Source of the DNA: a virus
Strand: one strand, 5' to 3'
Virus record (IMG/VR): IMGVR_UViG_3300044612_000348
Location: 1-24,102 of that record
Length of the DNA stretch: 24,102 nt
The notes beneath the pieces were generated by a model. That model worked only from the letters and a program-made list of their open reading frames with translations. It had not been told where the DNA came from and ran no database searches. The translations under genes were made by a program, and so were the position numbers. This document shows positions 20,173 to 24,102 of this stretch, in pieces (the first letter of the stretch is position 1; each line of letters begins with the position of its first letter).

Positions 20173-20769
20173 ATGGCAGATCCCTCCCAAATAGTCGCAG
20201 GCGCTGGCCTTATAGCGTCATACGGCGCTGCCCAAGCGCAGCAAGCTGCAGGCATTCAACAGCAGACAGGCTACCTGCTGCAAGCACGCGACAACCTGGC
20301 GGTGGCCGAGGTTCGCGCAGAGATGTCGGATCAGTATGCGCAGATTCAAGCTGGCCGGATGCTGAAGAAGGCAGAAGTTGAGGCGCGAAATTATCAGATT
20401 GCTGGCAACCAGCTGCTGAAGAATTTGAGGGCGACTAATGCCACAGCTAGAGCTCGAGCTGCTGCGTCGGGTGTCGCATTTGGCGAAGGCAGCGCAGCTG
20501 CAATCCAGCGCGAGAATGTGCAGGCCACCATGTTTGATGTTGGCATTGCTGATCTGAACGCGCTGACAGCTCGCGTGCTTGGGTTTGAGGATGCGTCTGC
20601 GATGATCCAATCGACTGACTATCAGAACTTCCTGAACGTGTTTGCGGCACAGCGCCAGGCTGGTCAGTACACCCAAGCTGGCAAAGCTGCGCGTCAGCAG
20701 GCTGGTTTATTGGCTGGTGCCACACTGACTCGCGGCTTTGTTGAGTTTGGGCAAACTGTGTACAGATAA
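20173..20769 (+). CDS. Internal virion protein, T7 gp14-like in position and size
   Basis: This 198-residue protein has a small-residue hydrophobic N-terminus (VAGAGLIASYGAAQAQQAAG), suited to insertion in a membrane. Long Gln/Ala/Arg-rich helices follow, with a RARAAASGVAFGEGSAAAI motif near 92-110. Size, helical character and place right after the nozzle match ejected core proteins such as T7 gp14, which help form the channel for DNA entry. No good ribosome site is visible, so coupling with the nozzle gene is likely. Sequence homology to gp14 is not claimed. Confidence 0.72.
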   Translation: MADPSQIVAGAGLIASYGAAQAQQAAGIQQQTGYLLQARDNLAVAEVRAEMSDQYAQIQAGRMLKKAEVEARNYQIAGNQLLKNLRATNATARARAAASGVAFGEGSAAAIQRENVQATMFDVGIADLNALTARVLGFEDASAMIQSTDYQNFLNVFAAQRQAGQYTQAGKAARQQAGLLAGATLTRGFVEFGQTVYR

Positions 20770-20781
20770 TAAGGCAACGAC

Positions 20782-22557
20782 ATGGCAACCAGAATTGAAT
20801 CCGGTCGAATCCAAATAGATGCACCAGGCAGCGTGCCGATGGAACGCATCGCGCCGCAGCAGGTTGATTTTATGACTGCAGCCAGAGAAGAGGCCAGAGG
20901 CGCGGCCACGATGGCTGACATTATTGACCGCATGTCAACGACTGTGTTTGGCATGGCCAAGGAAATGGCGCAAGAAGAGGCGCTGCGGTTTGCTGCAGAA
21001 AATCCAATTACCGATGAGCAACTTGCGCTTGCTAGAGAAGGATTCCCATCAGCAATTCCTGGCGTTGGCAAAACATCTGGTGATTTTTCTGTCTATGGCA
21101 AGGCATTGCAAAAGGCTCGCACGCTGCAGCTGTCCGGTTATTTTGAGATGGAAGGCCGCAACGAATTAGCAAAGCTGCTGGTCGATGTGCAGAATGGCAA
21201 AGCATCTTCGACCGATGTTGCAAATAAGATTGCTGTTGTGACTGATGGGTATGCCAAGTCATTAGCCAAGATCGATGGCGAGGCATCCATCAAGCTGCGT
21301 GCAACGATGGCAACGCATGGCAACACGGTGCTGAATGCTGCCTATGAGTCTGAGTTAAAGCGCAAAAAGTCTGAGGATATTACCAAGTTTGACTTGGACT
21401 TTGACAACACAATGAATCTGCTAGAGGCTACCGTTTCCAGAGGTTTCTGGATTGATCAAAAAGGTGAGCAGAGATCAATCTATGATCTTGTCAAAAATAT
21501 AGAGGTCAACATTGCCAATCAGTCGCTACTGATCGGTGACGCTGGCGTGCAAAAAGAATACAGCGAAAAGTTTCGAGTTGCGTTGCGCACGGCAAAAATC
21601 AATGCTGTGACTAAGCATGTTATGAGCGACGAGTTTATGGCAGATCCAACGGTCGGGCTTAACAAAATTAGAGCTGGCGATGTCGGCAAGATGTCTCAGT
21701 TATTTAAGGAAATGGTCGCAACTGATTTTGATGCTGTTGCCAAAGTAACTGCCAACTATATGCTAGCCGTCAATCAGAAAGAAGAGATTGCACGACGCAA
21801 GCGAGATGATGAGAAGCGCGTTGCAGAAGCAGCAGCAATTGATTTGATTGAGAAGATATATTCAATTGAAGACACCAAAAACCCAACACGCAGAAAACTT
21901 GTTGAGCAATTAATGGCGCTGCCTCAAGGATCAACGCCTATTGGAACGATCAAGGATGTTCTTCAGCCAGAGAAACAAGGCGAAGGTAATTCATTGGCTG
22001 AATACAATGCGCTAGGCATGATCTTTGACGGCAAGATTACTGACAAAGCGCAGCTGGACAGAATCCCAGGCTTGAATATTAAACAGCGCCTAACACTGCT
22101 GAAGGCTTTGCGCAGCGAAAACAAAGCTGGCGATAGAGAGCTTGATTCTGGATTGAACAAGCTGTCAGGCATTAACGCTGACCCTAGCACCATTGTTGTG
22201 CTGGACAAGAACAGCGCAGAATTTAAGCGTAAGCAAGAACTAAAAGCCAGAGCATTAGCGATACAAGCTGAAGTTACGGCAAAGGGCGAAACCATAACCG
22301 AGCGCCAGATCCTGAATCAGATTGAATCTGAAATCCTTGCAAAGAAAAATACTTCTGAAGCAAAGCAGGCAAAGGATTCGCTGGATTACTTTGTGATTGA
22401 TAAGAGCGGTCGCGCAAAGCCAGATCGGGATTGGATTACTGGCTCGATCAATCGGCAGACTCTGCCAGCGCTAAAGCAAAAGGCTGGAACTGATCCAAAG
22501 AAACTGCGCCAGATCCAAGAGATTGAGCGCCTGCTAAAAATATCTGAAGGAGGCTGA
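20782..22557 (+). CDS. Internal virion protein, T7 gp15-like in position
   Basis: This 591-residue, mostly helical soluble protein follows the gp14-like gene, where podoviruses encode a second ejected core protein. The N-terminal segment MATRIESGRIQIDAPGSVPM fits internal core proteins, and the rest is helical and rich in Lys, Glu and Ala without catalytic motifs. AAGG lies 8 bases before the ATG. The DNA is richer in A and T than the capsid region. It is probably ejected into the host envelope with the genome. The family is inferred from order and composition. Confidence 0.7.
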   Translation: MATRIESGRIQIDAPGSVPMERIAPQQVDFMTAAREEARGAATMADIIDRMSTTVFGMAKEMAQEEALRFAAENPITDEQLALAREGFPSAIPGVGKTSGDFSVYGKALQKARTLQLSGYFEMEGRNELAKLLVDVQNGKASSTDVANKIAVVTDGYAKSLAKIDGEASIKLRATMATHGNTVLNAAYESELKRKKSEDITKFDLDFDNTMNLLEATVSRGFWIDQKGEQRSIYDLVKNIEVNIANQSLLIGDAGVQKEYSEKFRVALRTAKINAVTKHVMSDEFMADPTVGLNKIRAGDVGKMSQLFKEMVATDFDAVAKVTANYMLAVNQKEEIARRKRDDEKRVAEAAAIDLIEKIYSIEDTKNPTRRKLVEQLMALPQGSTPIGTIKDVLQPEKQGEGNSLAEYNALGMIFDGKITDKAQLDRIPGLNIKQRLTLLKALRSENKAGDRELDSGLNKLSGINADPSTIVVLDKNSAEFKRKQELKARALAIQAEVTAKGETITERQILNQIESEILAKKNTSEAKQAKDSLDYFVIDKSGRAKPDRDWITGSINRQTLPALKQKAGTDPKKLRQIQEIERLLKISEGG

Positions 22558-22558
22558 A

Positions 22559-23908
22559 GTGCCATATAGCCAAATTGAACAGCGTTATATGGACATGATT
22601 GTGGAGGGGTATTTCCCTACCACGCCAACAGAGCCTGCGCCAGAGGAGCCAAGCCTAGATGGTGTCCAGCTGGCCGCTGCCCCGAGCAAGACACGCACAG
22701 ATGCGCCTGCTGGTGCTGGTCTGCCTAAAGCGCCGACCACGCCTGAACAGGCTGCGGAGATGATGCGCAATATGCCGCTGGCAACGCAATCGGAAATGAT
22801 CATGCGCCGGATTGCAGAGGATCAGAAGGCTGGCGTTGTGGGCTCTGTCATTCCAAAAGATATGACGCTGCGTGAGAAGCTGGCTTCCGGTATGCAGCAA
22901 ATGCTGATTGACAACGCCGGCATGGACAATGTCCGCGCACGCAGGCTGGCGCAAACCATGTTTGGTGGCGAGAGCTCTGGCGCACCGCTTGGTATTGGTT
23001 TAGTTGATGTCACGCCGTTTGTGATTCCACTTGCCGCGCAGGAAGCAGGCATCTCTGCCGGTGAGGCAAGAGAGGCTGCGCAGGCTGGTGAGTATGGCCA
23101 AGCCGCATTGAGCTACGGAACTGGCGTGCTGCAGGGATTGGATGTTGTGCCTGGCGTTGCGCTTGCCGCAAAAGGTGGCAAGGCTTTGGGTGAGGCGCTA
23201 GCACCAGCTGCTGCTGATGTAATGGAAAAATATTTGACAAAAACTGGCGCAATATTAAAGATGGCGCCGGATAGCCCCGGCATTGAAGTAAAGTCTGCGC
23301 CGAAGCTGAACACGCCTGCTTTCAAAAACTGGTTTGGCAATAGCAAAGTGGTGGACGAGAAAGGCAAGCCGATTGTTGTGTATCACGGAACAAAAGCAGC
23401 AGTCTCCGACGATTTTGCGTTTGACCGAAAGAAAAACATCACTGCGGCAGATTTTTACTTCACTCCCAACAAAGAAACCGCATCAATTTATGGAGCCCCG
23501 ATTCCCGTTTATTTAAAAGCCGAGAATCTGATTGACATAAGGCCGGACAACATTGAGGCAAAAGAAGCCAATGCTTTACAAAAAGTCTTTAAACTTATCG
23601 GTGAGGATTATGGGTTTGATGACTTTGATTCTTTTGTTGATGTCGTTACTGGCGGCAGGATGTATGAAGTTGGTAATAACCAGCGATTCCAAAACGCAGT
23701 GCTGGGTGAGTTAAACAATATTGGATTTGATGGCGTGAGAATGGTTGATGCTGGGTTTGGCGGTGCGCTAGATGAAAGCATTGTGGTATTCAATTCAGCG
23801 CAGATTAAGTCAGTATTTAACAAAGGCACGTTTGATCCGAAAGACCCGCGCATCCTGTATGGCGGTGGCGTGGCTGGAGTAGCAACTGCAGGCGAGGAGA
23901 AAAAGTAA
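22559..23908 (+). CDS. Virion-region protein with ADP-ribosyltransferase-like domain
   Basis: This 449-residue protein starts at GTG 22559 with GGAGG upstream. The first 140 residues are Pro/Ala-rich then helical. Residues of about 143-225 are hydrophobic and Gly/Ala-rich and could contact a membrane. Residues of about 250-435 form an ART domain of the polyvalent-protein type: FKNWFGNSKVVD leads to VVYHGT with His276, then FYFTPN with Tyr311 shortly after. A late DESIVVF holds a candidate catalytic Glu406, followed by the closing GTFDPKDPRIL. This fits an H-Y-E triad using NAD. Sitting among internal virion proteins, it may be injected and modify host targets, as T4 Alt does. The domain call is firm; delivery and target are inferred. 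Confidence 0.8.
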   Translation: MPYSQIEQRYMDMIVEGYFPTTPTEPAPEEPSLDGVQLAAAPSKTRTDAPAGAGLPKAPTTPEQAAEMMRNMPLATQSEMIMRRIAEDQKAGVVGSVIPKDMTLREKLASGMQQMLIDNAGMDNVRARRLAQTMFGGESSGAPLGIGLVDVTPFVIPLAAQEAGISAGEAREAAQAGEYGQAALSYGTGVLQGLDVVPGVALAAKGGKALGEALAPAAADVMEKYLTKTGAILKMAPDSPGIEVKSAPKLNTPAFKNWFGNSKVVDEKGKPIVVYHGTKAAVSDDFAFDRKKNITAADFYFTPNKETASIYGAPIPVYLKAENLIDIRPDNIEAKEANALQKVFKLIGEDYGFDDFDSFVDVVTGGRMYEVGNNQRFQNAVLGELNNIGFDGVRMVDAGFGGALDESIVVFNSAQIKSVFNKGTFDPKDPRILYGGGVAGVATAGEEKK

Positions 23909-24102
23909 ATGGCAACCGCACCACTTGAGCAGCGCCTCGGTTCCATCCTGCCTGACGTACCTACGCCGCCGACCGGCGAGGTGCCACTAGAGCCGTTTCC
24001 AATGGAAGCAGCTGCCGATCCGATAGACATGCCGAGCGGCGACCCTGGCTCGCCCAACATGGACGGGATGCAGGTTGCTGGTGTCGGATCGCTTCTCCGC
24101 AA
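23909..24102 (+). CDS. Start of a further virion protein (truncated by window edge)
   Basis: The ATG at 23909 follows the previous TAA directly, with GAGGAG in the end of that gene. The 64 visible codons are open to the window edge and encode a Pro/Met/Asp-rich, disordered segment (VPTPPTGEVPLEPFPMEAA). This resembles the disordered start of the preceding protein. By position it may be the large core protein that in T7 (gp16) carries a transglycosylase, but no domain is visible yet. Confidence 0.7.
   Translation, partial: MATAPLEQRLGSILPDVPTPPTGEVPLEPFPMEAAADPIDMPSGDPGSPNMDGMQVAGVGSLLR

Noticed and set aside
1-24102. tRNA genes, CRISPR arrays, insertion sequences and attachment sites
   Set aside because: No cloverleaf-like segments, regularly spaced repeats, transposase motifs or duplicated flanks were seen by reading. 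A dedicated tRNAscan-type and repeat search would be decisive.

Overview
The window is a stretch of a tailed double-stranded DNA phage or prophage with short-tail (podovirus) morphology genes. No host gene, tRNA, rRNA, insertion sequence or CRISPR array was seen. The virion module (large terminase, head-to-tail portal, Bbp19-like protein, scaffold, capsid, small head protein, tail tubular proteins A and B, internal virion proteins) has the order and motifs I associate with Bordetella BPP-1-like and Burkholderia BcepC6B-like podoviruses. Together with the fairly high GC content this suggests a proteobacterial, perhaps betaproteobacterial, host. The host assignment is inference.

Layout. (1) Positions 64-3910 are a leftward operon: a small serine recombinase, four small or unknown proteins, a YqaJ-type exonuclease and a RecT annealing protein. 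The last two form a two-component homologous recombination system. (2) Positions 3911-4090 are a divergent control region with two copies of a 15-bp near-palindrome and a candidate rightward promoter. (3) Positions 4091-8379 are a rightward early operon of tightly coupled genes: a ribbon-helix-helix regulator, an orphan C5 DNA methyltransferase, a PDDEXK-type nuclease, a run of tiny proteins (two with Cys-pair zinc-site patterns, one Cro/XRE-like, one Arg-rich, one single-pass membrane) and a winged-helix replication initiator. (4) Positions 8380-8731 are non-coding and end in a terminator. (5) Positions 8732-15907 hold an SSB-like protein, small and large terminase, a cupin, coiled-coil proteins, three tiny proteins, portal, Bbp19-like protein and scaffold, closed by a strong terminator. 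(6) Positions 15954-17326 are a capsid island: candidate promoter, long structured leader, capsid, small head protein, terminator. (7) Positions 17343-24102 hold tail tubes A and B and the internal (ejected) virion proteins. One of these carries an ADP-ribosyltransferase-like domain, and a final gene runs off the right edge.

The three most notable points are: a 157-codon reading frame inside the methyltransferase gene, with its own Shine-Dalgarno sequence and a visible codon-choice footprint on the host frame; a candidate replication origin (iterons, perfect DnaA box, AT-rich stretch) inside the initiator gene, with one repeat preserved as DNA in two different codon frames; and an ART-like toxin or effector domain on a probable ejected virion protein. 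Lysis genes, DNA polymerase, tail fibres and a conventional integrase are not in this window.
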